Below are positions 23,101 through 36,700 of a DNA stretch of 64,000 bases, piece after piece. The position numbers were made by a program, and so were the translations under genes. Within the stretch, counting starts at the first letter, position 1, and the number at the start of each line of letters is the position of its first letter. The DNA is taken from NCBI GenBank assembly GCA_016806645.1, contig JACSYO010000141.1:124001-188000 (forward strand), written 5' to 3'. The notes below the pieces were generated by a model that saw only the letters and a program-made list of their open reading frames with translations, ran no database searches and had not been told where the DNA came from. The DNA is from Ophiodon elongatus (taxonomy: Eukaryota > Chordata > Actinopteri > Perciformes > Hexagrammidae).

Positions 23101-26100
23101 GTGGGCCTTGGCAAATGCCACACATTTTTTTAATTGCCTTTTGTTTAGTGCTGGTTTCTGGGCACTGATTCGACCATGGAGGCCATTTTGAGACAGAATT
23201 CTACAAACTGTCCTGGTTGACACAGGGACTTGACGTGACCAGGCCTGGTGGAGCTCTGCTGCAGTGGAAAAGGGGCTGGCCTTAGATTTTCGAGCCAACA
23301 AACGGTCCTCCCGAGCAGTTGTCTTGTGGGGTCTGCCGGACCTGGGCTTGTCAAAAACATCTCAAGTCTCTTCAAATCTTTTTCTTATTCTTTGTACTTG
23401 ACGCTGAGACACATTGAAGGTGTCAGCCACCTCAGCAGTGGATCTGGTCTTCAGCCTCTTGATAATCAACGCTTTGGTCTCAGGGTGAATCTTAGGCATG
23501 TTGTCAGAGGTCAAGTTGCAGTTGATGTGAAGGTCTGGTGTGCTGGGGTTCTTTTTATACACACCCACTAATTGATTGATCAATTATTGATCATAGGTGA
23601 GGCTGTAATCTAGGATTGGGTGCATCATATGACAAGGCGACAAGACTTTTGTCTTTGCAAAAACTGACTCAGTGGGCTTTACCAAGCTGTGAACGTTAGA
23701 ATGCTTTTCAGCAGTTTCGTTTGGCACCAAAACATTATTTCAAAAGCTGTTGGGATTGAAATTAGCCATTTCTTGTAAAACAAAATTGATTACAAATATA
23801 TTTGAGGGGCACTTAAGGTCAACTTGTACCCAAGCGACAAGACTTTTGTCAGGGACTGTACAAGTCTATTACTTTAAGTTGTGTTAGTTATACATGTTGT
23901 GGACTACACTGGACCTGCATGACATTGTTCTAAAATCCTAAATTAGCCAACGGTGCTGTGTATCTCTTTGCAGTGTCTCCTAAACCAGCTACCCTCCAGA
24001 GCGGGGCAGGACACGCTCAAGCCCACAGTCAACAAGTTAATGGCACAGAGCGAGACCACAGTCCGAAAAGAGGTCCCGGAGTTTCTGTTTCCTGTGTCAG
24101 CCCAGAACAGACTCGTCGAGGCTCCCCAAGTCCAATCAGAGGAGGCTGGAGCTATTTGTTCAATGGAGTGTCTGCAGCAGATATCAATACTCAGGGGATT
24201 CCACATATGACAAGCAGTCCACTTTTAGGATCTCCAAGTCCAGGCAAAAGGGACATTCAGAGCTGCAGCCCATCAAGAGGAGAAGGAGAAGGAGAAGGAG
24301 AAGGAGAAGGAGAAGGAGAAGTGCGGTGGCGGCGGCACATTACTGCTAAATTGTCCCCAAGGAACCGCAGCCCTCTCCGTAGATTACTGCGTTCCCCGAG
24401 CTCTTTGCAGGTGAAGAGCGATAGCTACAGCCCCGCCAACAACTCTAAATCCTGGCTTGGACTGCACAGAATCCCGAGCAGCAAGATGGAAGGACAAGAG
24501 AAGAGAGCGGGACAATCTTTGAGCGTGCCTGACTTGATTGTTTACTTGTCTGAGAGCAGGTTGGATTTTTTTGTTTGGTTGGTTTCTACACCTTGATTAC
24601 CTGAATAACTTCCTGTAGCAGGAATTGCAGTATATAGAATCCAATCACGTATGAATATGACTTAGAACAAATTTAATCAATTTCCAATTACAGATTTATT
24701 TTATTTCCGCAGGATTCCCACTGAAAAAGTTGAACGCTCTCCACTGACACCGCTGCAATCCCCCAACTGCACCGGGTCAGCCCTCACCATCGAAGTACCA
24801 GTTAGCCACAGACTCGGTCATGCCAAAAACGAAGCCAATCTATCGAGCAACGGCAAAGAGCATTCCCCAGGACCAGTGACTGGCCTAGTGCAGGGGAGAG
24901 TTTGCACAGCAGTAAATGGAAAGGGAATACATGATAACATGGAAGGAGTCAAGATATCAGTCAGGTATGGCTCCAAGTCTTTCTGCCAGTGGAACGAGGC
25001 TACCAGAACGACAGAAGATGGCAGGATTCAGAAGGAGTCTAAAGGGGAACAAAATGACGAGGCGCTGAGAAAGGAGGGAGGAGTGAGCGAGCCAAAAGAT
25101 GAAGAGCACAAAGGGCAGAAATTGTACAGGCTAGCCAATGAACTCCTGCAGACGGAGAGAGCCTATGTGGCTCGTCTCCACCTGCTCGACCAGGTCAGTG
25201 TGGTCAATCTATTCGTGGCTTCTTCCACGAAAATGAACGCAAGCCACTTTCTTGGCTGCAGACTTAATTTTATTGTTGGCTACAACGTGCTCCTTTTAGG
25301 TTAGCATAGTTCTTGTTGATAAAAAGAAAAATGTCATTGATATCCTTTATCGCCATGTTCTCAACAAACTTGTGTCTTTTATTTGCATTCCCTTTAGGGT
25401 GACGTGTTATTTATCGGAGTATGTCATGCCTCTCTAACTCCCTCCACAGGTGTTCTGCTCACGCCTAACGGAGGAGGCAAGTCGCGGCTCGTTTCCTCTT
25501 GATGTGATAAGAAATATCTTCTCCAACATTTCCTCCATCTACTCCTTCCACAGCCAGTTCCTGCTACCCGACCTGGAAAAATGCATCGGCCACTGGTGGG
25601 TGTTCACCTCAGAGACATTGCAAGATTAAGGTCCGCTCTGCCCATTACGATAGTGTTAAAGTTGCCATTTGAAAGTCAACTTCCTATGTGACAACTGAAG
25701 TTATTTGGTACACTTTTGCAAACCACATTATGAATGTCAACAACTCCTCCACGGTAGACTGTTGCGTTTAAATGTGGCGGCTGGGAGTTTTCTGATAATG
25801 CCTCAGCGGTAGCAGGTTGAAACTGTTTTTGAAGGCAAGATAGTAGACTGTTCTTGGCCAGTTAAATCAATCACCTGACCTCAACTGACCATACTGAAGG
25901 CAACAAACAAGCCATCAAGTAGACACCAGGACTTGCTACCAAAACATTAAATATGAAGGCTTACATTTCTACCCCCTAAGTCATTGCTTATTAAAGAGTA
26001 AAATGTAGGGGACATTCCCACTTCCACCACATCTAGGTGTGAGAGCCCCGGCCTGGGGAGTGTTCTGCTTCAACACGCACCCTTCCTGAGGATGTATGCC

Positions 26101-29100
26101 GATTACGTCAGGAACTTTGAACAGTCCATAGAGCTGGTGAGGACCTGGAGTGAACGCTCCACTGTCTTCAGAAATATCCTCCAGGACATACAGGTAAAGC
26201 TGACTTGGTAAGGTTACCCCTATGCTTCTGAAAGTACGGTGGTCTGAGCGGGATGTTGTGCGTGTGTGTGTGGTCCCATGTTTAGAGTCAGGAGGTGTGT
26301 GGCAGCCTGACCCTGCAGCACCACATGTTGGAACCAGTCCAGCGTGTTCCACGTTATGAGATGCTGCTCAGGGATTACCTGAAGAAACTGCCCTGGGATA
26401 ACCCAGATTATGATCTGGCTCACAGTACGTATGCTTGTAGCATTATTACCAGTTTAATTGTTCAGTCTACCAATATCCTTGCTCTGAGAGTGCTTGTGTT
26501 AGATTTTTTTTTTTATGGTACCTCTTTTCCCTCATAAAGGTGCAGTCTGTCGCTGATGGGTCGTTATGGCTGTAATGAGCAGAATTCCTTTTGTCTCCTC
26601 CCGCAGAATCCTTGCAGATCATTTCCATGGCAGCCACCCACTCAAACAGCGCCATCCACAAAGCTGTATGTTACAATTACACACCACATTATGTACCGTT
26701 GTGCTAAGTAAGATATAATCACGGTCAGAGAGCACGTTATATTGTCAAAAAGTGATCCTGATATTGTGATTTTAATCTATGGATTATATAATTTGGAATG
26801 CCACAGCTGTACAGCAAGGATTTATTTTGCTTTCATGTGTTTACTGGATGATTTTGACACTAGACTTGTATGCATTTGCTGCATGTCATTGTAATTAAAT
26901 TTTGACAGAAATAAATGAAATTGGGTTTTATAAATATGCCAGACAAAATAGCTGATTATGTCCAGACAAATGTGTTTCAGTGTTCCTCTTTGTTTCCCTG
27001 TAGGAGAACCGGAAGCGGCTGCTGGAGATCTTTGAGATGGTTGGAGAGGAGGAGGTAGTCAACCCGACCAACGAGTTCCTCAGGGAAGGACGTCTGCTCA
27101 AGCTCGCTGCCAGGAACACCTCCGCCATGGAGAGGCACCTATTCCTGGTTAGAAACAGACACACTACATCTCTGGGCATTCTTTTGTACGGACAACGTTT
27201 CATAATCTGCCAAGAACCTTTTGACTGTTCTTATCTACCCCTCCTACTTCTGTTTTACCTTTCTATCATAGGGTTTTATTTTTAAACTTCACTTTTTTTA
27301 AAGTCACTCTAACGACAAGTGCTGTAAAAATGTAAATCTAATTTGGATGACGGATCACAAAAGCAACTTTGTAGATCATGGCGTCTAACTTTCCTCCACA
27401 GTTCAACAACTTTCTGCTGTGCTGCACTCCGAAGTTCAGCCTAGTTGGGCAACGTTTTACTGTCCGCTGCAGGATCGGAGTGGATGGCATGCAGGTGCAG
27501 CAGACCAGCAATGAAGACCACACAGACACCTTCCAGATCTCTGGAAAGGAGAGGACCCTTGAGCTGCAGGCCAGGTATGTGTGTGTGTGTGTGCGTGTGG
27601 GTGTGTGTGTAAAAGTGTGTTTCATACCAGTTGAGCGGCTTTTGTTTTTTATTTGTTTTTTTTGTTGACCGTAAACTCGTCTGCCTGTAAATTTGTTGTT
27701 TCACAACAAATTTGAAGGATTGTGCAGCATTGGTAGAAAGTGTGATAGTTCGAAAGCTGATGCATAGGATTTCATGTTAAATGAGTCTGCATATTGTAGT
27801 CTGTGAACATAATCTTGTTATTAAAATGTTTATTACAGAAAGTGCATGAAATGTGTAATTCATGGTCGTTGTTTTTTGTTTGTTCAAGCTCTGAACAAGA
27901 CCGAGATGAGTGGATACAGGTACTGGGGTATTTTCATGTAGGGTTTGGTGCAACACATTAAACATGTCATGAATTAGAAAAGAATATTCAAAACAAATTT
28001 TAACAAGTCTTATTTCCAGGTAATTCAGGAAGCGATTGACGTGTTCCTGAAGAAACATGAAACCTTCAAATTGGCTTGTAAGGAGCTAAATGTAGAAGAA
28101 TCAGTAAGTTTGATCACATTTCAGAAATATTATAATGGTAATAATGATATATTCAGAAACTCATCCAGCTGATGTGTGTGTTTTACAGACGGAGGAACTC
28201 GGCCGACGTGCCCCTCGCTGGATCAGGGACAACGAGGTGACCGTGTGTATGAAATGCCAGGAACCTTTCAACGCACTCACCAGGAGAAGGCATCACTGCA
28301 GAGCCTGCGGCTGCGTGAGTGACGTCATGTGACGGCCTAGTACCGAACACACAAGCCAGGAAAAAGCCCCTTTTGAGGACACGATTGCAGTGACTGTTTC
28401 TCTGCTCCCCCAGGTGGTGTGTGGGAAGTGTTCAGAGAACAAAATGGCTTTGGAGTATGACAGCAACAAGCTGAACAAAGTGTGTAAAGCCTGCTACTCC
28501 ATCCTGACAGGCCAGAGAGGGGAGAGGGTGGAGGGAAAGAAGAGGAGGATACTGGAGGTAAGCCTTGTGTGTGTTAAGTCAGATCCATGTTAAGTTGTAG
28601 TTGATGCTCCGAAAAAGACTAAGTCTTTTATAAGCAGTGTGTTTTCTCGCATGTGTTTTTTCTCCCAGTCGGAGGCATCTCCAGTCTCCAGTGACTGTGT
28701 AATGAGTGGCTTCCTGCTGTATGGGGACAACCCAAAGACCTGGCAACAGACGTGGTCTGTTGTCACCCGGTCTGAACCTGCGGCCCTCCTCCTGTACACA
28801 ACTCCACAGGTAGGGATCTCTGTGATGAAGAATAATGTCAATCTGCATTTTATTTCCAAACTTGGGAGTTATTATGCCACATACTCGTTTCTGTTTGTAT
28901 GCCCCTGTTATTTGGAAGAAACCGTTTCTATACGATATGCATGCAGTGTTGTGACCACAGTTGCTCCCCCTCAAACACGCAACACAGCAGTCACCATCTG
29001 CAATCATGCACTCACATGGGGGAAAAGGGAAATACTGCTAAAATTGGAAGGAGCTGTTGTGCAATCAACTGCAGAAACAGATTCTGATTTTTTTTTTTTT

Positions 29101-30269
29101 TTTAAAAGGTTAGACTAATGCCACTCATGCTGCTTTTATGAATGAAACATAATAAAACTCAAACATTGCAACTCAGTGTTTTGATTAGTGTTACATTACT
29201 TTCCTAAGTGTCCGGATACCTACACAGATACTGGTGACAAACTAATGTTAATAATATGGCATACATTTTGGCAAGAGTTGGAGATTTTTTGGAAATTCAA
29301 CCTCAGCTCCTATAATACAACTATAATAAACTGTATAGCCAAAATACAGAAATGTCCCCATTGAAACCACAATTTTGTTTCTATCCGACAACCATTACAG
29401 CATAAGATCATGAATTCTATTATATCATGTTTTCAATCTAGAGCCCTGACTTTAAAATTTATAGTTTTTAAAATGTTCACCAGATTGCTGCTCTATGGAG
29501 CAAGTAGATGCTATGTTCCTGGTTTCCTGCACAAAAAAAATGCATCAAAATCAATGTTGCTAATCACTGATACATCCCAGAATCTGAAAAAAGCAGTTAG
29601 TACACAGAAACTAATTAAATATTTGTGTTTTGTTTTCTTCATAAAAAAACAGTGGCATTGTGTAAACTGACATGAAGGGTTAAATTCTGTAAATTCTGGT
29701 CCGCTGAGGACAGCGGAACATATTCTTTAAAGTGAGGGACAAGGGTAAGCATCAATAAACTGGCTTGTTTACCATCATGTGGAAACGGTGGCATCAGTTA
29801 TTATCTATGAGAAAGGAGAGCACGCTAATCTGTTGCAACTCTGCCATTGGATTATTATTGACAAAAACATAATGTTGTTTCATACAAACTTGTGCCACGC
29901 ACAGCTTGAGCCTTTTGTATCCACCACCTGCTTTTCTGTCCCTTTCGCTCACCATCCCCATATCTCCAGGATGTGAAGCCCCTATCCAGTATACCGCTGC
30001 TGGGCTGCAGTGTGGAGGATTCCCCTCAGGAGCTCCGGGGTCAGCCTTGTTTCTGTCTAAGGCAATCCAAAACCACCCACACGTTCTCCTGCGATGGCTT
30101 GGACCTCAAACAAAGCTGGCTGACTGTCCTGAAAGTTGCCGCGACGGGCATGCAGTATGACATCAACACCAATGGCTCCCGATGGAGCATTACTGGTAGT
30201 TTTAGTGATGGAAGCTCGTGTACTGGTAAGGAATATATCATCATTGGCAACAATGAAGAGGACTCCTGA
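19390..30269 (+). CDS. fgd4: FGD-family Rho/Cdc42 GEF (FGD4/frabin-like), 16 exons, 992 aa
   Basis: FGD proteins activate Cdc42 by GDP/GTP exchange and link it to actin and phosphoinositide membranes. Exons: 19390-19516, 21990-22130, 23974-24559, 24713-25193, 25450-25595, 26037-26193, 26286-26424, 26607-26665, 27004-27147, 27402-27574, 27889-27919, 28020-28103, 28189-28314, 28414-28557, 28669-28809, 29970-30269. They sum to 2,979 bases with no frame break. Domains: Ser/Pro-rich N-terminus to ~residue 415 with a Gly-Glu repeat; DH ~418-610 (LANELLQTERAYV, LTLQHHMLEPVQR); PH1 ~630-745 (PKFSLVGQRFTVR, SGKERTLELQAS); FYVE ~757-845 (RAPRWIRDNEVTVCMKC, RRRHHCRACG); PH2 ~855-955. DH, PH1 and FYVE resemble FGD4 most, but FGD2 or a fish-specific paralogue is possible. 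The start codon and N-terminal exons are the least certain. Confidence 0.85.
20124..20166. repeat. (CA)n microsatellite
   Basis: Long CA run in FGD intron 1. Confidence 0.95.
20470..20700. repeat. Teleost interspersed repeat copy
   Basis: Contains 'GGAATAGTTC', 'TTGGGAAATA', 'GAGAGCTAAATTAGAAGATT' and 'AGCAGCTGGTTAGCTTAGC', hallmarks of a very common short interspersed repeat of percomorph genomes. Related sequence appears at 60850-61220. Family name not known to me. Confidence 0.55.
22158..23858 (-). mobile_element. Tc1-like DNA transposon, full-length but dead
   Basis: A complete 1.7-kb element inserted in FGD intron 2. Both ends carry CAGTCCCTGACAAAAGTCTT and its reverse complement, flanked by TA (22156-22157 and 23859-23860), the Tc1/mariner target duplication. 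Inner copies of the GACAAAAGT/TTTTGTC motif lie near 22360-22385 and 23630-23655, giving the IR/DR arrangement of two binding sites per end. One transposase gene lies on the minus strand between them. The orientation is opposite to the FGD gene. Confidence 0.95.
22453..23499 (-). pseudogene. Tc1-like transposase, two nonsense mutations
   Basis: Starts MPKIHPETKALII with the paired helix-turn-helix DNA-binding region (TAEVADTFNVSQRQVQRI), then the DDE catalytic part: VDFSDES, QQDGAPSHTS, WPAQSPDMNIIEHVWG. Frame is kept throughout, but a TGA follows RKRFEET (about 23360) and a TAG replaces the Trp expected after GGGKIMV (about 22924). The DDE-type residues (D in FSDES, D in QQDGAPSH, and D/E of SPDMNIIE) remain visible. 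The element is inactive but recent enough to retain frame. Confidence 0.93.
24279..24320 (+). repeat. Coding (GGAGAA)n repeat, Gly-Glu tract in FGD
   Basis: Seven hexamer units in exon 3 that translate to alternating Gly-Glu within the disordered N-terminal region. Unit length keeps the frame at any copy number. Confidence 0.93.
27577..27612. repeat. (GT)n microsatellite
   Basis: Interrupted GT run immediately after the exon 10 donor of the FGD gene. Confidence 0.85.
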
Positions 30270-30337
30270 ATATTAGAGATCAGACACTATAGAAAGTACA
30301 CGAACACACGACAACAGACCAAAGTCCGTAGCGTTGA

Positions 30338-30354
30338 AATAAACGTTTAATAAA
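30338..30354 (+). terminator. Polyadenylation signals of the FGD gene
   Basis: AATAAA at 30338-30343 and again at 30349-30354, 70-85 bases after the FGD stop codon: the nearest canonical signals. The cleavage site itself cannot be seen. Confidence 0.6.
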
Positions 30355-32886
30355 ATGAATAAATTAAAACAAGTGCAATTCAGGAATGTAAAGGTTGTTA
30401 CTAACAATATTCAGACTGAAAACAGTGTTTCCCTTAACAGTGGTGATGCACTTTATTTCTGAAATGGTTTTACGGTCAAATAAATAAAGTGAAGGTGTTT
30501 TAACATGAGTCGGACTATCCCTTCACCTACAAAGATGGTTGCTTAAGCTTTGTACACGTAGTCTAAGGTGCCATGCGATGTGGCGTGAGAAAAAATGCTT
30601 GAGGTTGTTTTCGCACAGTGGACACATAATTGCATGAGGGTTTCAGTGATGCACAGGGGCTGTGTGGGATCATATTTGCCTTTTATAAAACACATTCAAC
30701 TGACCCCATTTCTTCACAGATACAGCAATTGAATATTTACACTCAAAATGATGAACAGCTAAAGAAACTCTAAATTATAACACAAATTAAAAAAAGATCA
30801 AAATGATCATTGGAAAACATAAAATGACTAACATTGTGTCTTGTATGTGTGCAGTAACCGAAGCACCGGGTTAGCTTCTGTGATATGTTTCAATAGGAAA
30901 GAAAAGGCATTATTTTTCAGATGCAAATTAACAATATAATTGGCTTTGTTATTTCAATAGAACTTGTCTTTTTTTCAGCGCATGTATTTTCACGTTGCAG
31001 TAATGTAATACCCCCAAAACACTGACCTTGCTGTTTTACACAAATTGTTACACTATACCGTATGTATGGAGGTATGCAGGCTGAAATCATAAATGTCCCA
31101 CCTAAGGGAATAATGACTAGAAGCTGCATTCATCAGGAATCATGGAATGTGAAGGAGGTTGCTGACAAATTTGCAGAGAATTATCGCTAATCTCTATGAA
31201 CCTTTTTAAACCTCTTAGCTAGTTATGGTTTTATGGAACGGTTCAAACTCACTACTCAAACAATCATGTTTCCAGCATCAACAGATTGTTTTTTTTTTTT
31301 GGGGAAAAACATTTTGATAGATGTATGCTACCTATTCAGCAGTAAACAGGAGACTTACGACGTTAGCCGCTAGCTCGTGAAGAAAGTCAAGCAGCTAGCA
31401 GCTTTTTTTTCGCAGCAAGTGGTGAAGGCCAAAGAAGAGCTAAAAGAAACGAACCAAAAAACATGACTCCATGTGAACGCTAATGTGTCTTTTTCAATTA
31501 GGCCATTGTTTGCTAATTCATTAGCCATTAAAATTGTAACAATCCCAAATCTGATTAATGCAGCTTTGATGTTCTCACTTCCTGTCTGAATAACCGAGAA
31601 CCTTGTTTCCTTTTGTCACTTATGCACTACATAATGTTACTTCTCTATTAACGAAGCCGAAAGCATACGCTCAAGTGGTGTGCTTCAAAATGTACAGAGC
31701 CTAAATAGTTATAGTATTGTGTCTTAACCAATTCTCTATGCTGCAGATGGTAGCTGTTAAATAACCAACTCTGTGTCTCTGAACTGAGAGAATCATCTGA
31801 AGTTGTGAACTCACCCCCCTGAAGGCCTGTCTTTGTCTTGATGCTGGAGCTGCAGACACAACTGGACATTTGAGAACAGCGTTCGAGACCAAACCGTGCT
31901 CTTTGTGTAACAGTGCCTTCTTCTGAACTGCAGGAACAGCGCTGGTGCAAATGAGCCATTTCAAGTAGCCTCTATGTCCACGTGGATGCCCCCCTTTTCC
32001 TGTTCGACATCATTTAAAAAATCTGATTTGGTCTCAGCTCAGGCCAAAAAGTAATTTGTCTTAACATTAAATGACAAACTACTCTACTACTACTACTACT
32101 ACTACCACTACTACCCAATTTGTCGCACCAAGTACCAGTTAAACAGCAAACCTTACGGACATGGCTCTTGACCTGCCCGTAGCGGGTTAGATTTCAAGAA
32201 AGGAGGCCCTGATTCGGACATAGAGGCTTTAAAAATGAGATGTTTAAATCCAGCACTTGATACAAGGAAAGCAACACTGGCAGAGGACCCCATATCACAC
32301 ATACACTGACACACTATACATAAGGGGCGGGGGGGATTATTTACAGAACGGCTACCTCTCTTTTTCACTTTCATACATCAGTTTTGTTCACTGAAAATCC
32401 GCAAATCACTGGATCCATCTTGGGAGAAGTCTCTTGCTCTCAAATTCGACTTGGTGTCCGAGTACAGTTCAGGCCACTTTAGTATTCATTAATCATCATG
32501 GACCTGCCATCCATGGCATTTAAACACGGCTCAGTGCTAAATTACTGCCGCTGTATCCGATCCAGAGAGTCACTTTTTAATCAGTAAGTAATCCATCCTA
32601 AGCCTCCATGAGGCTGTGTCAAGTAGAACTGACAACATTACTCTTGCTGATAATACACGAAGATGATTGTTTCTCTTTCCAGCAGGTTGTGAGGGAGCAC
32701 AACCACAGTGAACAAAAGAAGCACAGGGGTATATACAACAAAAAAAAGTTATTCCAGAGAAATTCCAAACAGTCCTGACGACTCCAAGAAGCCAGTAGTG
32801 CAGCACTTGACGTTAGCTCGAGGCAAATCGACCCCCTTTTAAAACCAGCACTGATCAAAGGCGGAAAGCCAGCTGTTCATAATCTC
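30355..32886 (-). other. Convergent intergenic region, probably dennd11 3' UTR in part
   Basis: No coding exon found. It lies downstream of dennd11 (minus), whose mammalian orthologue has a long 3' UTR. TTTATT motifs (AATAAA on the minus strand) occur near 30455. There is a short ACT triplet run near 32084-32114. No transposon recognised. Confidence 0.45.
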
Positions 32887-33183
32887 TCAACTGCAGCACA
32901 GCTGCTCCGACACCAGCAGGGTGTCGTAGCCATAGATCTCCAGCAGGTGAAGCAGGAAGAGCCTGTCTCCATGAGGATCCAGACCCATGGCCCTCACGCT
33001 GTCCTGGGTCAGTGTAGGGTCGGGGCTCCCTGCCACCTCGCCAAGGGTCTGGAAAATCCTGTTGTTCTGCTCCAGGAAAAACCTAGATAAATCAACATTT
33101 AGAGAAAAGGGTGAGCAGTTTTACATGGCTCTTCACCCAGCTCCACAACAAAAATATACTTGATTTTAGATGTGTGTGTGTGT

Positions 33184-33257
<74 letters not shown>

Positions 33258-33680
33258 ACAGTATTTTTGCAGTTTAGAAAACATCTACAAAGCTGACATC
33301 CCCTTTGTTTTGTCCCCCTTGTCCTGTATGCTTTCCTCCCATGTCTCAATACTGAACAGTAGCAGTGATGAGATGGGGGAAACAACCAAAACATCTGCAC
33401 AAATGTGTCCTTTGTGAGATTTAATAACTACAGTTGCTGTGAGAGGAGAAAAAAGGTCGGGAGATTCTGTCGGGCTCATTACCTCTTTCATTAATTTGTT
33501 CTAAGCTGCCACTTTGCTGACTGTTCTCATGAAAGGAGATCTGCTCTGCTTACTGTGGTTAATCAGAGTTTTCACTCCACTGGCTGGTTAAATGTATCAT
33601 GTTGTACTTACAGGATAAAGAGATCCTCTTCACTGGACACACAGTCACCATTCTCCTCCTGGGAGTACAGCAGCATCTGC

Positions 33681-33720
<40 letters not shown>

Positions 33721-36700
33721 TTTCTAGCTGTTCCTTTGAAAACCTGTAAGAGACTGCGCACAATCTGTGATGTATACCAAACATGTATTGCGTGCTTGTG
33801 GTACACGGTGTGCAAGCAGCTCACACATGTATACTTTTTTTTTTTTAAGTCTTAAATAATTTACTAAAACCGCTGTGCACTGTAGTTTTTATCAAATGTT
33901 ACTCAACAGGATGAAATAGGGCATTAGTTGGGGACTACTTTCAGCCACAGATGCCACATTTTGATGTATTTACAGCAGCAGGACGGTGTTTAGTGGGATT
34001 GACTTTACAGTGGCCGTGTTCATCGTAATGAGGGAACAAGTCATCAGGTGCTACAGTGTGGCTCACTGATGCGTTTTGATAGATTAAATTAATCGCTAGC
34101 ACTGGCCTTTTTATAGAATTTAAATAATATATATAGATACAACACCAGCCGTAGCCTTTAATCCCCACCCTGGTAATGAAGCAAAAGCGGTAGTCCTGTT
34201 TTTGGTCGCGTCACCTACCTCTGTTCAGTGAGTTTGCGATATTTCTCCCTGTCGGCGGTGCTGAGGCGGAGCAGAGGCTTCAGGCCTTCCCTGTAGGTCT
34301 TTACATTCTGATTGTCTACATACACATCGTACAGATCCTTCTTCTCCTCAAAGATCTTCTCAGTTGTACCTAAGCGTACAAACACACACACACACCTAAG
34401 ATTTGTGATACCATTCGTACCTGCAACAGATGTATATTAGACCAACTCGTCCTTTTTTCAGTGGGGCTTTTCACAACATGCGCCGATCGACCACTTACAC
34501 GCCACGTAGGAGAGCTCGTTCTCCAGGGCGCTGATGTCGGCCACGTTAACGTAGAAGAAGGGGCGGAACTCGGGCACAGCCACGCCGATCCCGGGGAGGG
34601 AGATGTTTGCCAGGCAGCAGCAGCAGTACACTGAGAGGGAAGAGGGGGTGAAGGGGGAGATGAGCAAAATGATGCACGAGTGTGGGAGAGATGGAGAGCG
34701 ACAAAGCGTGTGACGCATGTGACGTTTTCGGCTGTCCGACACCGATACGGCCGGAGAGAGACTGCACGCGCGCTGATGTAAAAGCCCCAGACTCAATACA
34801 ATAAAATAATAAAATCCCCAGATTGTGTGAACTTTTCGAAAAGTAAAAACATGAAAATACAGATTTTTAAATTGGGGGAATATTTTAAAATTTTGTGAAA
34901 TACACTATTTCGCTCTCTTAACAAGAGATGGATGATAATAGTGCTGCAGGGACAATGTATTTTTGGAGGCCAACCCCAGAAGTTAGCATCGCGCTGGTTC
35001 CCCCACCAAAAAGCCAATTGGACTTTTCCATTGGATTTTGGATTATTGTAGAAAATAGGCTCTGTGGCAAAACACAAGTTCATGATTCTTACATGTTTTG
35101 TTCAGCAAGATAATCTTTATAAATGAAGACCACTTTTATGATTTTTGAAACGTGAATGCAACCGGCAGAAGCAATAAGGTTAGGCCATAAAAGGACAGCA
35201 CAGCTGCTGGCTCCATCTTCCTATTGACCAGACAAAGACGAGAGAGGTATCACTCCTCTCATCTGACTCCAGGCAAGAACTCCCAAAATGTCTTCACTAT
35301 TCGTTTAAACTTCTATTAAAAATAAATACACTCTCACCTCTGTAGCAGACCACGCCCACAGGTGGAGGGGAGAAGATGAGGATGCGTCTGCGGAGGAGAG
35401 CCAGTTTCCACAGCACCATGATCTGCTCCCCAAAGAAGCGGATGAACTGGGACATACAGCCTGCAGGGTGGGTGATCTGGTCCACGGGTATTCAAAAACA
35501 CAGAGGCGCCCAAGGTTACCGAGTCATACAGTGTGAAAAACACCAGCTGACGCAGCTGTGGAAGTGTAAATATCCTCCCTACCTTCATCTCAGGGTGCAT
35601 GCAGTGGTTGATTGCAGCTCCCCAGGCATTGGCTGGACATGCAGTAACAACACCATCACCACTGGGGGGCAGAAGTGCTCTCTTGTCCTCATAGAAGGCC
35701 TCCAGGGGAGAGTAGTGGCCTGGGGTCTGAAGCTGGAGCCTGTCCCAAGGGACAAAAAACAATAAAAAGACATTCAGTGACATTAAAACTGGAAAATTCT
35801 AAATCTTTAAATATTAATTAATGTTAATATGTTTACTTTTTTACTTCCAGGTAACAGCTCGTAACAAGGTGCAGGAAACGTACAATCACAATACAGTTTC
35901 AGTTAGATTCAGATATGTGCATGAATGTCTTTTACTTGTTCAGCAGTTTGATTATTTAGACTCATCTAAAATAGTCAGGACTGAGTATGTAGGTTTCCTG
36001 AACCTGGTCCACTTGCTTTTACACTCAACCTCTCTTAAAGTCGAATATTATCTGCTCGTGGCTGCCTCTAGCTATTATATTCATCTGTGATTAATCCGTC
36101 ATTATTATGTAATTAATTAGTTGTTTATCCTAAATCCCATCACAATATTAAAAAAATCACTTTTTAATAGTTTTTTATTTATAGTTTTCCCATCATATCA
36201 CAAACCAAGAAAATCATAAAAACAAAACCCTTCATCCTGATACCCATACCCATCTATTTCCACACAGAAAAAAAGAAGGAAGTGATAGAAAATACTCAAA
36301 AAGAAGGACAAAATAGCAGTAAGGTAAAAAGAAAAAGATTAGAAAAGACAATTCCTGCAGCAGTCTGTTATGATACAATACACTATCAAATTATAAGTTA
36401 TTCTATTGATCTCATTGCTTGATTTCACACATGGGGTTTTAATCTTAAAATCTTGACTATTGCTTGTTTTGGAAGATTTTTCATTTTCAATAATATAAAA
36501 CAGAGCAAAGCAGCAAATCCTCACGTTTGAGAAAATAGAACCAGCTAATGTTTGACATGTTTGCGTAATAAATTACTTAAATTAATTGCTTATCAAAATT
36601 AATGTAAACAAGCTTTCAGTCTGCATATAAGCTTCTTTTTTTTTAATGTTTCAGCTACTTTACCAATGGGTATACACACATTTTAGGCTGCAATTATTTT

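Noticed and set aside
33092..33417. Overlapping frames with Tyr-Ile repeats
   Set aside because: Translations of the TA microsatellite in a dennd11 intron.
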